A DNA stretch of 64,000 nt from Sinomonas albida (GTDB lineage: Bacteria > Actinomycetota > Actinomycetes > Actinomycetales > Micrococcaceae), in NCBI RefSeq assembly GCF_004919045.1, contig NZ_SWDW01000010.1:1-64000 (forward strand), written 5' to 3'. Numbering within the stretch: the stretch's first letter is position 1; every line of letters begins with the position of its first letter. A program made the position numbers and the translations under genes. This document shows, piece after piece, positions 1 to 9,056 of the stretch. The notes under the pieces are model-generated. The model was not told where the DNA came from. It searched no databases and worked only from the letters and a program-made list of their open reading frames with translations.

Positions 1-126
1 CCTCTACGGGTACTGCGGAGACATCCCACCGGCGGAGATGGAGGCCGCCTACTACACTCGACAACCGGACCCGGCAATCGTCGGATCCTCAAACTAGAAA
101 GTCTCCGGACACGCCGGGGCGGTTCA
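1..126 (+). mobile_element. Right end of an IS3-family insertion sequence
   Basis: The window opens inside an insertion element. The last codons of an IS3-type transposase are followed 29 bp after the stop by a terminus whose last bases are CGGGGCGGTTCA at 115-126. IS3-family ends finish in CA and this GC-rich form is typical of actinobacterial members. The rest of the element lies outside the window, so the left end, the orfA frame and any target duplication cannot be seen. The boundary at 126 is inferred from the terminal CA. Confidence 0.6.
2..97 (+). CDS. IS3-family transposase (OrfB), C-terminal fragment
   Basis: Frame 2 reads 31 residues from the window edge to a TAG at 95-97. The peptide LYGYCGDIPPAEMEAAYY followed by a short polar tail matches the C-terminal end of IS3-family OrfB integrases, where a PPAE(F/Y/M)E-A-YY segment lies just before the stop. 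OrfB supplies the DDE catalytic domain for cut-and-circularise transposition; that domain lies left of the window. The fragment is cut by the window edge, so whether the complete gene is intact is unknown. Confidence 0.75.
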   Translation, partial: LYGYCGDIPPAEMEAAYYTRQPDPAIVGSSN

Positions 127-529
127 CTAAAGGCTGGCACGCCGAACCTGCGGGTTGGGGCGGGCCCGTGGCTCAGGTCGGTTACAACCTGTCTCCGAGG
201 CTGCACATCCTGTTATGGGGTGACGCACGCGGTAAGTAGCAGCTCCTCGGAGTGTGTCCTGAGGAGCGAAACGAGACCTCGGCAGAACCGCCTTCAAGCC
301 CGCCGAGGACCGACCACAGGCAGAGCCGGAGCACAAAACCGTTCGACCCTCGACTGTTTACCTCGACGGTCGGGGCGGGATCCGGCGACCGCGTAGCCGG
401 CGCAAAGCCCAGCACGAGGAGTCCTACGAGTGGACCAAGGGCTCCTTCTGTGGCGTGGGTCGGGTCAAAAGCAAATCACGAGGTCCGACCAAGATGTCGT
501 CAACATCAGGTGTTCTCCCACGTCAAACG
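127..529. other. Intergenic stretch without a supported gene
   Basis: About 400 bases lie between the IS end and the tRNA-Ala terminator. Short open frames exist on both strands, but none has a ribosome binding site, a recognisable product or the usual codon bias, and some run on through the tRNA genes. I see no coding gene, RNA or repeat here. Confidence 0.5.
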
Positions 530-562
530 GCGATGGGACCGTCTCATCGACCGTCCCATCGC
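530..562 (-). terminator. Hairpin downstream of the tRNA-Ala pair
   Basis: A perfect 10-bp inverted repeat, GCGATGGGAC at 530-539 with its complement at 553-562, has a 13-base loop. On the minus strand it follows the second-transcribed tRNA-Ala by 12 bases and runs into GCCGTTTGAC. It is a plausible terminator for the tRNA transcript, although the T tract is short. Confidence 0.55.
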
Positions 563-574
563 GTGTCTTTTCGG

Positions 575-647
575 TGGAGGTAAGGGGATTCGAACCCCTG
601 ACCTTCTGCATGCCATGCAGACGCGCTACCAACTGCGCCATACCCCC
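575..647 (-). tRNA. tRNA-Ala (anticodon GGC)
   Basis: A 73-base cloverleaf reads on the minus strand from 647 to 575. The acceptor GGGGGTA pairs with TACCTCC, the anticodon stem TCTGC/GCAGA closes the loop ATGGCAT, and the T-arm carries GGTTCGAATC. The anticodon is GGC, reading GCC/GCU. The acceptor includes the G3-U70 pair that identifies alanine tRNAs. The 3' CCA is not encoded. It lies one base from a second alanine tRNA. Confidence 0.95.
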
Positions 648-648
648 G

Positions 649-721
649 TGGAGCTGAGGGGACTCGAACCCCTGACCCCCTGCATGCCATGCAGGTGCGC
701 TACCAGCTGCGCCACAGCCCC
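649..721 (-). tRNA. tRNA-Ala (anticodon GGC), second copy
   Basis: This 73-base cloverleaf has acceptor GGGGCTG/CAGCTCC with G3-U70, anticodon stem CCTGC/GCAGG and loop ATGGCAT, so the anticodon is again GGC. It is transcribed just before the copy at 575-647, with one base between. The two bodies differ in the acceptor and anticodon stems, so they are not a recent perfect duplication. CCA is not encoded. Confidence 0.95.
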
Positions 722-839
722 GGAAACCGCGCCGAACGAGAGCTTGAGAGGATCCAGAGATCCCCTCACTTCCTTCGGAGCAACTCGTCCATCTTAGACC
801 GCGCCAGCCCCGCGCACAAATCCACAGACCCGCTCAGAG

Positions 840-1511
840 TCAGCCTTCGACGACGGCGACAGGCACCAGAAGCGTGCCCGCATTATGCTCGCCAAGGCGC
901 CAACGCGGCGCACCGTCAGCCCCATCTCCGGGGGCTGATCGCCGCTCCTCGAGCACCGACCAGTTGCAGTTCGACAGGCCCGAGAGCGCTCCCCACAGCG
1001 AGTGCGGGAGACCGAGGAGCTCGGCGAGCACCACGCGAATCGCGCCGCCATGGCTCACCACGACGAGCGTCCCCGAGTCGCCCAGCTCCCCGAGCGCCCG
1101 CTCGACCGCAGCGCGCGTCCGGGCGGCGACGTCGAGCCGGGTTTCGGCCCCGCCCGCGGCCACATCCACCGCGCCGTCCTCCCACTGCGCGAGAAGATCA
1201 GCGTCGGAGAGCCGGATCTCGTCGAACGTCTGCCCCTGCCAGCGGCCCGCGTTGGTCTCGCGGAGGCCGGAATCCACGGCGACGGTCAGGCCCGTCTCCT
1301 CGGCGAGGGCCTCCGCCGTCGTCCGTGTGCGCTGGAGATCAGAGGCGACGATCGACGTGGGACCCATCGCCGCGAGCAGCCGGGCCGCGTGCTTCGCCTG
1401 ACGCACGCCGTCCTCGTTCAACGGAATGTCCGTCTGCCCCTGAAAGCGGCCCGCCGCGTTCCAATCGGTGCGCCCATGGCGCCAGAAGACGATCCTCCGC
1501 CTCTCCCCCAC
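840..1511 (-). CDS. Histidine phosphatase, probable glucosyl-3-phosphoglycerate phosphatase
   Basis: The protein has 223 residues of the phosphoglycerate mutase-like histidine phosphatase superfamily. The phospho-accepting RHGRTDWN motif is near residue 11, a LRET-x-GRWQG segment carries the acid residue, and the second histidine is in VVSHGGAIR. Family members remove phosphate from small metabolites through a phosphohistidine. It follows rsfS by 6 bases and is last in the nadD-rsfS series. The mycobacterial gpgP gene sits in the same order (nadD, rsfS, gpgP), and residues GG-ESR/TRLDVAAR and a C-terminal WRL segment look similar. GpgP makes glucosylglycerate during methylglucose lipopolysaccharide synthesis. 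The family call is firm; the substrate is inferred from synteny. The start is a GTG with no clear Shine-Dalgarno sequence, but the RHG motif leaves little room for another. Confidence 0.85.
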   Translation of the reverse strand: MGERRRIVFWRHGRTDWNAAGRFQGQTDIPLNEDGVRQAKHAARLLAAMGPTSIVASDLQRTRTTAEALAEETGLTVAVDSGLRETNAGRWQGQTFDEIRLSDADLLAQWEDGAVDVAAGGAETRLDVAARTRAAVERALGELGDSGTLVVVSHGGAIRVVLAELLGLPHSLWGALSGLSNCNWSVLEERRSAPGDGADGAPRWRLGEHNAGTLLVPVAVVEG

Positions 1512-1517
1512 GGTCGG

Positions 1518-1907
1518 TCAGCCGGCCGCTGTGGCGGACGCGCCGGACTCGTCGAGCCCGAGGTCCACCACGGGGCAGTCCTTCCAGAGCCGCTCAAGGG
1601 CATAGAAGGCACGGTCCTCGTCGTGCATCACGTGAACCACCATGTCTCCGTAGTCGAGCAGCACCCAGCGGCCCTCCGCGCGGCCTTCGCGTCGCACGGG
1701 CTTGCGGTCGAGCTTGATGAGCTCATCCTCGATGTTGTCCACGATCGAGTTGACCTGGCGTTCGTTGGACGCCGACGCGATGACGAAGAGATCTGTGATC
1801 GCGAGCCGCTCGCTCACATCCACGGCCACGATGTTCTCAGCCAGCTTGTCCGCTGCGGCCTTGGCGGCCACCCGTGCGGACTCGATCGCCGATTCTGTTG
1901 CGCTCAC
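1518..1907 (-). CDS. rsfS: Ribosomal silencing factor RsfS
   Basis: This is a 129-residue RsfS/Iojap/YbeB protein, which binds uL14 on the 50S subunit and blocks subunit joining when nutrients are low. Hallmarks are AITDLFVIASASNERQVNSI, the RREGRAEGRWVLLDYGDMVVH core and the EDRAFYALERLW helix. The GTG at 1907 was chosen because AAGGAG lies 6-11 bases upstream. The frame stays open 21 codons further but that part has no family similarity. It sits between nadD with its neighbour and the histidine phosphatase, the usual actinobacterial order. The C-terminal dozen residues are Ala/Ser-rich and probably disordered. Confidence 0.95.
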   Translation of the reverse strand: MSATESAIESARVAAKAAADKLAENIVAVDVSERLAITDLFVIASASNERQVNSIVDNIEDELIKLDRKPVRREGRAEGRWVLLDYGDMVVHVMHDEDRAFYALERLWKDCPVVDLGLDESGASATAAG

Positions 1908-1935
1908 TCTTCTCCTTGAAGTCTTCCGAAAATTC

Positions 1936-3144
1936 TCACTGTCCCGGCAGCTTGCCGAACAGCACGACAATGACGACCGCGGCGATCAACGCCACGAGTC
2001 CGAAGAGGCCGAACCCGAGCAGGAACGCCCGCTCGCGGTTGCCCCGGGGTGCCTGGACGCCGAGAGGCTCCAAGCCGTGCGCCGTCGCCGCCGAGACTGG
2101 CGCCGCTTCGCGGACCTTGCCCGTGGTCACGGGCACGTGGGTCGTGGTGGGCGGCCGCATGACAGGATGCGGAAGCCCGGGAACCTTGACGTACTCGAGC
2201 GGGGTCACCATCGCGAGGTTGTTGGCCGCGGTGGGCGCGGGCCCCGCCTTCCCGCTCTCGGCGTCGCGGCGCGACGCCTCGGCGAGGCGTTGCCGGGTCT
2301 GGGCGCGGCGGTTGAGGATCGCCGCCCGCTCGGCCTGCGCAAGCTGCTGCTTGAGCGTCTCGGGGTCGACGGCGTCAGGCTGGCCCTGCTTGGCGGGAGC
2401 CGGAGCCTTGGCCTCTTCGCGGAGCTGCTCGCGGGCGGCCGCGATCTGCTCGTGCGAGAGCATGCTGAACGATCCGGTCTCGGGACCCAGCACGGCCGAG
2501 CCGTCGGGCGCCTGTCGCACCGGGGCCTGCCGTCCCCGGCGTCGTCCCGCGGCGGGAACGGACGACGGCGGCGCCTCGCCCTGGGTGCCCTCGGCGGGCT
2601 CCGCAGCTGGGACCGGTGTCGGGACGATCGGGAGGGCTCCGGCAGGAAGGTCGCCGCCGGACGAGCCAAGGGGGCGTGCCGCGGGCGTCGGGCGAGCTGC
2701 AGGCCACGCAGGCGCCTGCGGCTGCTCCTGGCCGGCGTCCGGCTCCGCCGCCGGCTGACGCAGCGAGCGACGGCTCGGGGGCTGCGCGGCCCTTTCCTTC
2801 TCGGCCAGCTCGCGCATGACGCGCAACGCCTCGCGGTCCCTGGCACGCGCCTGCGAGCTGCGCTCAGCTCGAGCAGCGTCGGCGTCTCGCACCGCGTCAA
2901 CGGGGGCGTCCAAGGCCCGGCGGGAGCGGATCCGTCCCGTCTCAGTGCTCTCGGCAGCTTGCGCGCCGGGCTCGGCGGCCGGACCGCTGTCGGCGGCCCC
3001 GGTCGCCTCGGCTTCTGCCTTGGCCTCAGCTTCGGCCCTCGCCTGGGCAGGCGTCAGCTCCGCGAGGCCATCGCCTGCGGCGGCGCGCCGCCGCTCCCTT
3101 CGGCTCGTGATCGGCTTGTCGTCATTATTCATAGCTTCATTCAC
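1936..3144 (-). CDS. Membrane-anchored protein of unknown function between nadD and rsfS
   Basis: A 402-residue protein rich in Ala, Glu, Arg and Pro. It has an N-terminal basic patch ([11 protein letters not shown]), then low-complexity coiled-coil-like segments such as [13 protein letters not shown], a helix around [19 protein letters not shown], and one hydrophobic C-terminal helix, [20 protein letters not shown], followed by five residues. It is therefore probably tail-anchored with its bulk in the cytoplasm. The GTG start overlaps the nadD stop (GTGA), which suggests translational coupling; an ATG four codons later is an alternative. Similar proteins seem to occupy this slot in Micrococcaceae. 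I recognise no catalytic domain and assign no function. Confidence 0.75.
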   Translation of the reverse strand: MNEAMNNDDKPITSRRERRRAAAGDGLAELTPAQARAEAEAKAEAEATGAADSGPAAEPGAQAAESTETGRIRSRRALDAPVDAVRDADAARAERSSQARARDREALRVMRELAEKERAAQPPSRRSLRQPAAEPDAGQEQPQAPAWPAARPTPAARPLGSSGGDLPAGALPIVPTPVPAAEPAEGTQGEAPPSSVPAAGRRRGRQAPVRQAPDGSAVLGPETGSFSMLSHEQIAAAREQLREEAKAPAPAKQGQPDAVDPETLKQQLAQAERAAILNRRAQTRQRLAEASRRDAESGKAGPAPTAANNLAMVTPLEYVKVPGLPHPVMRPPTTTHVPVTTGKVREAAPVSAATAHGLEPLGVQAPRGNRERAFLLGFGLFGLVALIAAVVIVVLFGKLPGQ

Positions 3145-3842
3145 CCGGCCACCGAGGCGCCGCCCTGCGGGCCCCCTTCGTGCGCTGGCTCATCCCGCCA
3201 CGCAAGGCTGACCACGTCCGAGGCAGCCGCCGGGCGCACTTGTTCGTCGGAGACGTAGAGTCCGTACTTCGCGATGTACTGCACCACGCCGTCCGGAACC
3301 AGATACCAGACGGGATCGTGGGCCGCGACACGAGCACGGCAGTCTGTCGAGGAGATGGCCATCGCCGGAACTTCGAGCAGGCTCACCTCGGCCCGCGCGA
3401 GGTCGGGAAGCTCGTGGCCGGGACGTGTGACGCCCACGAAATGCGCGAGTCCCCAGAGCTCGTCGACGTCCTTCCACGAGACGATCTGCTCCATCGCGTC
3501 AGCGCCTGTGATGAAGTACAGATCTGCCTCGGGCCGTTCGGCCCGCAGATCCCTCAGAGTGTCGATCGTGTACGTCGGGCCTGGGCGCTCGATGTCCACG
3601 CGGCTCACCGTAAATCGAGGGTTCGAGGCGGTCGCGATCACCGTCATGAGGTAGCGGTGCTCTGCCAGGCTCACATGGCGACTGCTCTTCTGCCACGGCT
3701 CACCCGTCGGCACGAAGACCACCTCATCGAGGCCGAACTTCGAGGCGACCTCGCTCGCCGCGACAAGGTGCCCATGATGGATCGGGTCGAACGTCCCGCC
3801 CATCACGCCGAGGCGGACGCGCCGCCCTCCGGGCACCTCCAT
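3141..3842 (-). CDS. nadD: Nicotinate-nucleotide adenylyltransferase
   Basis: NadD transfers AMP from ATP to nicotinate mononucleotide, giving deamido-NAD in the NAD pathway. The 233-residue protein has the nucleotidyltransferase signature [12 protein letters not shown] (residues 15-26) and, near 164-169, SSTDCR, the variant of the family's (S/T)SSxIR motif. The ATG at 3842 is preferred over an in-frame TTG four codons earlier because a GGA-containing sequence lies just upstream of it. The stop overlaps the next gene by four bases, and the small membrane protein upstream ends 15 bases before this start. Length and motifs fit the bacterial family. Confidence 0.95.
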   Translation of the reverse strand: MEVPGGRRVRLGVMGGTFDPIHHGHLVAASEVASKFGLDEVVFVPTGEPWQKSSRHVSLAEHRYLMTVIATASNPRFTVSRVDIERPGPTYTIDTLRDLRAERPEADLYFITGADAMEQIVSWKDVDELWGLAHFVGVTRPGHELPDLARAEVSLLEVPAMAISSTDCRARVAAHDPVWYLVPDGVVQYIAKYGLYVSDEQVRPAAASDVVSLAWRDEPAHEGGPQGGASVAG

Positions 3843-3857
3843 TGGATCCGCCAAGGG

Positions 3858-4109
3858 TCAGTGGCTCGAAGCGCCCTGGTGGCGGTCGTGCTTGTTCGGG
3901 TGCTGTCGGTGCGGATCCGCGTGCTCGTCGCTCGCCTCGTGGCGGCGTCCGAGGTTCGAGTAGGAGAGCGTGACGAACATGAGCACCACGAAGATGGCGA
4001 AGAGGACCCCGCCGACCACGAACGGCGGAGCGATGGTCGGTGCGGGAGCCTCGTGCCCCGCGGCCTCAGCACTCACCGAGAGCGCGGCGGTCATGACCGT
4101 TGCCAGCAT
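3858..4109 (-). CDS. Small membrane protein of unknown function
   Basis: The 83 residues comprise a possible N-terminal hydrophobic segment (LATVMTAALSVSAEA), a Pro-rich linker and one clear transmembrane helix, FVVGGVLFAIFVVLMFVTLS. A His/Asp-rich hydrophilic tail (about residues 56-83, nine histidines) follows. An AAGGGG sequence stands 7-12 bases before the ATG. It lies between proA and nadD in the same direction. The His-rich tail could bind metal, but that is only a composition-based guess; no family is recognised. A TAGGAT -10-like hexamer about 60 bases upstream could start a nadD-rsfS transcript here. Confidence 0.75.
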   Translation of the reverse strand: MLATVMTAALSVSAEAAGHEAPAPTIAPPFVVGGVLFAIFVVLMFVTLSYSNLGRRHEASDEHADPHRQHPNKHDRHQGASSH

Positions 4110-4200
4110 GCTTGAACCCCTTCAGAGCCTCTTAACTGCGGTTGGCCACTTTCGTGACCGATCTTCGGTTTATCCTACCCCGGCGCCGCGGCGAGAACCC

Positions 4201-5523
4201 TCAGCCCCGCACCTGTCCTTCGCCCTGCACGATCCATTTCGTGGTGGTGAGTTCGGTCAGCCCCATCGGGCCACGCGCGTGCAGCTTCTGCGTCGAGATC
4301 CCCACCTCGGCGCCGAGCCCCAGCTCGCCGCCGTCGGTAAAGCGCGTCGATGCGTTCACGATCACGGCCGCCGAATCAATCTCAGCGGTGAACCGCTCCG
4401 CGTTGCCCAGATCGTTGGTGATGATCGCCTCGGTATGGCCGGTGCTCCAGCGCCGGATGTGCTCGAGCGCCTCGTCGAGGGAATCGACCGTGGCAACCGC
4501 GAGGTCGAGGTCCATGTATTCCGTGGCCCAGTCGAAGTCCGTCGCAGGAACCCCGTCGACGCCTGCGGGGAGCGCACCCATGGAGCGCCCATCGACGTGC
4601 AGGCGCACCCCGCGCTCCGCGAGCGCACGGGCGACGGCGGGAAGCACCGTGCTCTTCGAATGGACGAGCAGCGTCTCGACGGTGTTGCACACGCTCGGGC
4701 GCTGGGTCTTGGCGTTGAGGAGGATGTTGACGGCCATCTCCTCGTCGGCAGATTCGTCGACGAAGATGTGGACGTTCCCCTCGCCGGTCTCGATGACCGG
4801 GACGGTCGAGTTGAGGACGACGTTCTGGATGAGCTCGCGCCCGCCGCGCGGGATGAGGACGTCGACCCGGCCGCGCGCCCGCATGAGCACCTCTGCGCCG
4901 GGCCGCCCGAACTCGTCAACCGTCTGCACGGCGTCCTCGGGCAGCCCGACCGCTGCAAGCGTGTCGCGGAGGATCCCCACCAGCTCGCGGTTCGTGTGCG
5001 CCGCGGCGCTGCCGCCGCGGAGGATCACGGCGTTGCCGCTCTTGAGCGCGAGGCCCGCGATGTCCACGGTCACGTTCGGCCGGGCCTCGTAGATCGCCGC
5101 CACGACGCCCATCGGGACGTTGACCTGCCGCATGCGCAGGCCGTTCGGGAGTGTCTGCCCCCGGACCACGTTGCCCACCGGGTCGGGAAGCCCCGCGAGA
5201 TTCTCGAGGGCGGACACGAGCCCATCGATACGGGCCGGTGTGAGCGCGAGCCTGTCGAGCAGGGCCTTGGTGGTCCCGTTCGCGCGGCCCTCCTCGAGGT
5301 CCTTCGCGTTCGCCGCGAGGATCGCGGCCTCGTGCTCCTTGAGCGCGGAGCCGATCGCGCGGAGGGCGCGATCCTTCCACGCCCGGTTGGCACGGGCCAT
5401 CGCGCGCGACGCGCGGCGGGCACGGTCGCCGATGGCGAGGACCGCGGCCTCGACGTCGACCGGCTGCGCGCCCGCAGGAGCGTCGGCAGCGGAGGCAGTC
5501 TCGTGGGCGACGGTGTCAGTCAT
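4201..5523 (-). CDS. proA: Gamma-glutamyl phosphate reductase
   Basis: ProA reduces gamma-glutamyl phosphate to glutamate-5-semialdehyde with NADPH, the second step of proline synthesis. The 440-residue protein shows the aldehyde dehydrogenase fold: GVVAAIYEARPNVTVD, RGGSAAAHTN, the IPRGGRELI segment and the catalytic cysteine in RPSVCNTVETLL near residue 279. It lies 28 bases after proB, so obgE-proB-proA are probably one transcript. A roughly 35-residue Ala-rich N-terminal extension precedes the conserved domain. Nothing unusual. Confidence 0.97.
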   Translation of the reverse strand: MTDTVAHETASAADAPAGAQPVDVEAAVLAIGDRARRASRAMARANRAWKDRALRAIGSALKEHEAAILAANAKDLEEGRANGTTKALLDRLALTPARIDGLVSALENLAGLPDPVGNVVRGQTLPNGLRMRQVNVPMGVVAAIYEARPNVTVDIAGLALKSGNAVILRGGSAAAHTNRELVGILRDTLAAVGLPEDAVQTVDEFGRPGAEVLMRARGRVDVLIPRGGRELIQNVVLNSTVPVIETGEGNVHIFVDESADEEMAVNILLNAKTQRPSVCNTVETLLVHSKSTVLPAVARALAERGVRLHVDGRSMGALPAGVDGVPATDFDWATEYMDLDLAVATVDSLDEALEHIRRWSTGHTEAIITNDLGNAERFTAEIDSAAVIVNASTRFTDGGELGLGAEVGISTQKLHARGPMGLTELTTTKWIVQGEGQVRG

Positions 5524-5551
5524 GCCTTCAAGTCTAACGAGGCGCTAGACA

Positions 5552-6694
5552 CTAGACGATGACGAGGTCGTCCGTGTGAACAACCACACGTTCATACTCC
5601 GGCCCGAGCTCACGCCCGAGGTCCTTCGTCGAGCGCCCGAGCATCGCGGGAAGCTCGTCCGCAGAGAAGTTCACAAGCCCGCGCGCCACGACGTGGCCTG
5701 CCTGGTCCGCGATCTCGACGGGGTCGCCGGCCTCGAAGTCACCCTCGACGGCGGTGATCCCGGCCGGGAGCAGCGAACGGTGGCGCTGTGCGACGGCACG
5801 GACGGCGCCGTCGTCGAGCGTCAGCGTTCCCCGAGTGGCAGCGAGGTGAGCGAGCCACAGGAGCCGCACCGGCTTCCGGCGGCCGCTCACGCTGAACCAG
5901 GTCCCGACGTCCTCCCCCGCAAGTGCTCGCGCTGCGGCCGCGGTCGACGTCACGAGCGCGGGAATCCCCGACCCCGCGGCGATGCTCGCTGCCTCGATCT
6001 TCGTGGCCATCCCGCCGGTGCCGACCCCGGCCACGCCCGCGCTGCCGATCTGCACCCCTACCAGGTCGGCGGCACCGCGAATATGTGCGATCCGCTCGCC
6101 GCCCTGGGTAGGGGGGCCCGTGTAGACGGAGTCGACGTCGGAGAGCAGCACGAGCGCGTCGGCGTGCACGAGGTGGGCCACGAGCGCCGCGAGGCGATCG
6201 TTGTCGCCGAAGCGGATCTCGTGGGTCGCCACCGTGTCGTTCTCGTTGACGACGGGGACAACGCCCAGGTTGAGGAGCTTCTCGAGGGCCCGGTGCGCGT
6301 TCTTGTACTGCGTGCGGCGCACGAGGTCGTCCGCAGTCAGGAGGACCTGGCTCACCGTCACGCCATGCGCGCCGAAGGCCTGCGTGTACCGGGCCATGAG
6401 GAGGCCCTGCCCCACGCTCGCGGCCGCCTGCTGGGTGGCGAGGTCGCGGGGGCGCTTGGGGAGGCCCAACGGTGCGAGGCCCGCAGCGATCGCGCCCGAC
6501 GAGACGAGGACGATCTCAGTCCCCGCGTTCGCGCGCGAGGCGAGCGTGTCCACGAGCGCCGCGACGGACTGCTCCGAGATGCCGCCTCGGATCGTCGTGA
6601 GCGACGACGACCCGACCTTGACCACGATGCGCCGGGCCTCGGGCAGCCATTCCCGCTCGCGGACCTCGAGCTCAGAGGTCATCGTCGGCGTCAT
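5552..6694 (-). CDS. proB: Glutamate 5-kinase
   Basis: ProB phosphorylates glutamate to gamma-glutamyl phosphate and is the feedback-controlled step of proline synthesis. The 380-residue protein has an amino-acid kinase domain ([10 protein letters not shown] near residue 25, [29 protein letters not shown] and GTGGMATKI) and a C-terminal PUA domain from about residue 290. The ATG at 6694 has AGGAAG six bases upstream. It overlaps the 3' end of obgE by 23 bases, which points to translational coupling. The obg-proB-proA order is common in Actinobacteria. Confidence 0.97.
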   Translation of the reverse strand: MTPTMTSELEVREREWLPEARRIVVKVGSSSLTTIRGGISEQSVAALVDTLASRANAGTEIVLVSSGAIAAGLAPLGLPKRPRDLATQQAAASVGQGLLMARYTQAFGAHGVTVSQVLLTADDLVRRTQYKNAHRALEKLLNLGVVPVVNENDTVATHEIRFGDNDRLAALVAHLVHADALVLLSDVDSVYTGPPTQGGERIAHIRGAADLVGVQIGSAGVAGVGTGGMATKIEAASIAAGSGIPALVTSTAAAARALAGEDVGTWFSVSGRRKPVRLLWLAHLAATRGTLTLDDGAVRAVAQRHRSLLPAGITAVEGDFEAGDPVEIADQAGHVVARGLVNFSADELPAMLGRSTKDLGRELGPEYERVVVHTDDLVIV

Positions 6695-8267
6695 CCCCGG
6701 CTTCCTCCTCCGAGCGAAGGTCCGGTGCCCACTCCTTGCGTCGGCTCGACTCGGTCCAGATGCCAGCGCGGCGCTCCTGCTCGAGCTCGTCCCGGGCGGC
6801 GGCCCTCGCGGCCTTCCGGTCCTCGTACTCCTCGCGCTTCTGGACGCGCGTGGGACGGTTCCAGTCGGAGAGCCGCAGGTCGGTGCCGCGCGGGCCGGCC
6901 AGGATCTCTGCGCCGGTCATCATGGTCGGCTCCCAGTCGAAGACGACCGCGTCGTCCTCGCCGATCACCACCGTGTCACCGGGGTGCGCACCGATCTTGA
7001 ACAGCTGGTCCTCGACACCGAGTCGGTTGAGCCGATCGCTGAGGTAGCCGACGGCTTCGTCGTTCGTGAAGTCGGTCTGCTTGACCCAGCGCTCGGGCTT
7101 CTCGCCCAGGACCCGGAACAGCGGCTCCAGGTTGCGCTCCTCGCGGCGGATCTTGAACCCGGCCTCGTTGACTGCGCGCGGGCGGAGGACCGTCGGCGCG
7201 ACCTTGGGGGGCGCGACCGTGAGGCTCTCGCGGGCCTTCTGGACGATCTCGGCCATCGCGAAGCCGAGGGTGCGGAGGCCTTCGTGGCTCGTGGCCGAGA
7301 CCTCGAACACGCGGTACCCGCGCGACTCGAGCTCCGCACGGACCATGTCTGCCATCGCCTGCCCATCCGGGAGGTCAACCTTGTTGAGCGCCACGAGCCG
7401 CGGCCGCTCGTTGAGCGGCACCGCCTCGCCGTCGGGACCCGCGAAGCTCATGTCCACGCTGTACTTGTCGAGCTCTCGCTCGATCACTTCGAGGTCATCG
7501 ATCGGATTGCGCTCCGACTCGAGCGTCCCGCAGTCCAGGACGTGCACGATCGCGGCGCAGCGCTCGACGTGGCGGAGGAAGTCGTGGCCGAGGCCGCGAC
7601 CCTCGCTCGCGCCCTCGATGAGCCCCGGAACATCCGCGATGGTGAAGCGGACATCGCCCGCCTGGACGACGCCGAGATTCGGCACGAGGGTCGTGAACGG
7701 GTAGTCGGCGATCTTGGGGCGCGCCGCGGACATGGCCGCGATGAGGCTCGACTTGCCCGCAGACGGGAAGCCCACGAGGGCGACGTCGGCGATCGACTTC
7801 AGTTCAAGTACGATGTCGCGCTCGTCACCCTCGATGCCCAGGAGCGCGAAGCCCGGGGCCTTGCGCTTCGAGGTGGCGAGCGCGGCGTTGCCGAGCCCGC
7901 CCTGACCACCGGCGGCAGCGACGAACTCGGCGCCCTCGCCCACGAGGTCGGCGAGTAGTTCGCCGTCGCGGGACTTCACGACCGTGCCGTCGGGGACCGG
8001 CAGGATGAGGGTCTCCCCCTTGTGGCCCGCGCGCCAATCGCCCATGCCGGGACCGCCGTTCTCGGCGTTACGGTGCGGCGAGTGGTGGTAGTCCAGGAGG
8101 GTCGTGGTCTGCGACGAGACGCGCAGGATCACGTCACCGCCGTTGCCGCCGTTGCCACCGTCGGGCCCACCGAGCGGCTTGAACTTCTCCCGCTTGATGG
8201 AGATGCAGCCGTGGCCGCCGTGCCCTCCGGAGACGTGCAGCACCACGCGGTCGACGAAGCTCGCCAC
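6672..8267 (-). CDS. obgE: GTPase ObgE/CgtA
   Basis: Obg is a ribosome-associated GTPase required for 50S assembly and linked to stress responses. The 531-residue protein contains the glycine-rich Obg domain (residues 1-158, with [10 protein letters not shown]), the G domain with P-loop GFPSAGKSS near 165, DVPGLIEGA (G3) and NKVDLP (G4), and a C-terminal OCT domain typical of Gram-positive Obg. An acidic, charged tail follows. GTG was chosen at 8267 because AGGAG is six bases upstream. It follows the rplU-rpmA terminator, so it probably has its own promoter in 8270-8370. Confidence 0.97.
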   Translation of the reverse strand: MASFVDRVVLHVSGGHGGHGCISIKREKFKPLGGPDGGNGGNGGDVILRVSSQTTTLLDYHHSPHRNAENGGPGMGDWRAGHKGETLILPVPDGTVVKSRDGELLADLVGEGAEFVAAAGGQGGLGNAALATSKRKAPGFALLGIEGDERDIVLELKSIADVALVGFPSAGKSSLIAAMSAARPKIADYPFTTLVPNLGVVQAGDVRFTIADVPGLIEGASEGRGLGHDFLRHVERCAAIVHVLDCGTLESERNPIDDLEVIERELDKYSVDMSFAGPDGEAVPLNERPRLVALNKVDLPDGQAMADMVRAELESRGYRVFEVSATSHEGLRTLGFAMAEIVQKARESLTVAPPKVAPTVLRPRAVNEAGFKIRREERNLEPLFRVLGEKPERWVKQTDFTNDEAVGYLSDRLNRLGVEDQLFKIGAHPGDTVVIGEDDAVVFDWEPTMMTGAEILAGPRGTDLRLSDWNRPTRVQKREEYEDRKAARAAARDELEQERRAGIWTESSRRKEWAPDLRSEEEAGDDADDDL

Positions 8268-8370
8268 GCCATTCTCCTTACGCCGGGGTCACCCCCGATT
8301 CTAATTCGCGGGCCCCAATGACCGGGGCGCCGCCACCCGCGCGGTGCGGGCCGATTCGCTGAAAAAACAA

Positions 8371-8399
8371 GGTGGAGCGGGCCGCTGGCCCGCTCCACC
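8371..8399 (-). terminator. Rho-independent terminator after rplU-rpmA
   Basis: A perfect 13-bp stem (8371-8383 with 8387-8399) has a 3-base loop and, on the minus strand, is followed by CTTGTTTTTTC. It is the best canonical terminator in the window. It lies 38 bases after the rpmA stop and before obgE, so it separates the two ribosomal protein genes from the obgE operon or attenuates read-through. Confidence 0.9.
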
Positions 8400-8437
8400 G
8401 AGAAAAGCATTTGGTCCGGACTCGCCGGGCCGCCCGA

Positions 8438-8692
8438 CTACTGGGCGGCGACGATGTCCACGACGCGGCGGCCGCGACGCGTGCCGAACTGCACGGAGCC
8501 GGCCTCAAGGGCGAACAGGGTGTCGTCCTTGCCACGGCCAACGCCGTTGCCCGGGTGGAAGTGGGTGCCGCGCTGGCGAACGATGATCTCGCCGGCGCCG
8601 ACAACCTGGCCGCCGAAGCGCTTGACGCCGAGGCGCTGAGCGTTCGAGTCGCGGCCGTTGCGGGTGGAGCTTGCGCCCTTCTTATGTGCCAT
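8438..8692 (-). CDS. rpmA: 50S ribosomal protein bL27
   Basis: The 84-residue protein carries the bL27 signature: [16 protein letters not shown] at the N-terminus, then [25 protein letters not shown] and GKDDTLFA. The N-terminal arm of bL27 reaches the peptidyl transferase centre. There is no extra N-terminal cleavage peptide of the kind found in Firmicutes. It follows rplU by 52 bases and precedes a strong terminator. Confidence 0.98.
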   Translation of the reverse strand: MAHKKGASSTRNGRDSNAQRLGVKRFGGQVVGAGEIIVRQRGTHFHPGNGVGRGKDDTLFALEAGSVQFGTRRGRRVVDIVAAQ

Positions 8693-8744
8693 GAGCTGTG
8701 CCTGCCTTGGTTCTAGGTGGGAAGAAGTACTGGGTCCGAAAGGA

Positions 8745-9056
8745 TCAGGCGGAGATGCCCGTGATCTTGACCTTCGTCAGGTCCTGACGGTGACCCTGGC
8801 GCTTCTTGTAGCCCGTCTTGTTCTTGTACTTCTGAATGACGATCTTCGGGCCGCGGAGGTCCTCGAGGATCTCGGCAGTCACCTTGACCTTGGACAGCTC
8901 GGACGACTTGGAGGTGACATTGTCACCGTCAACCAGCAGGAGGGCAGGCAGCTCGATGGTGCTGCCAGCGGCGCCGGCCACGCGGTTGAGGGTCACGAAG
9001 TCTCCAACGGAAACCTTCTCCTGGCGGCCGCCGGCGCGGACAATCGCGTACACCAC
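8745..9056 (-). CDS. rplU: 50S ribosomal protein bL21
   Basis: This 103-residue bL21 shows [18 protein letters not shown] at the N-terminus, [10 protein letters not shown] in the middle and the basic [17 protein letters not shown]-terminal loop. The GTG at 9056 starts the peptide [10 protein letters not shown], the usual beginning of the family. Another GTG lies four codons upstream and longer frames exist, but they add residues absent from bL21. bL21 binds 23S rRNA in the 50S subunit. It is transcribed with rpmA. Confidence 0.95.
   Translation of the reverse strand: MVYAIVRAGGRQEKVSVGDFVTLNRVAGAAGSTIELPALLLVDGDNVTSKSSELSKVKVTAEILEDLRGPKIVIQKYKNKTGYKKRQGHRQDLTKVKITGISA

Noticed and set aside
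252-797. Open frames running through the two tRNA-Ala genes
   Set aside because: They translate tRNA sequence and lack start signals or similarity.
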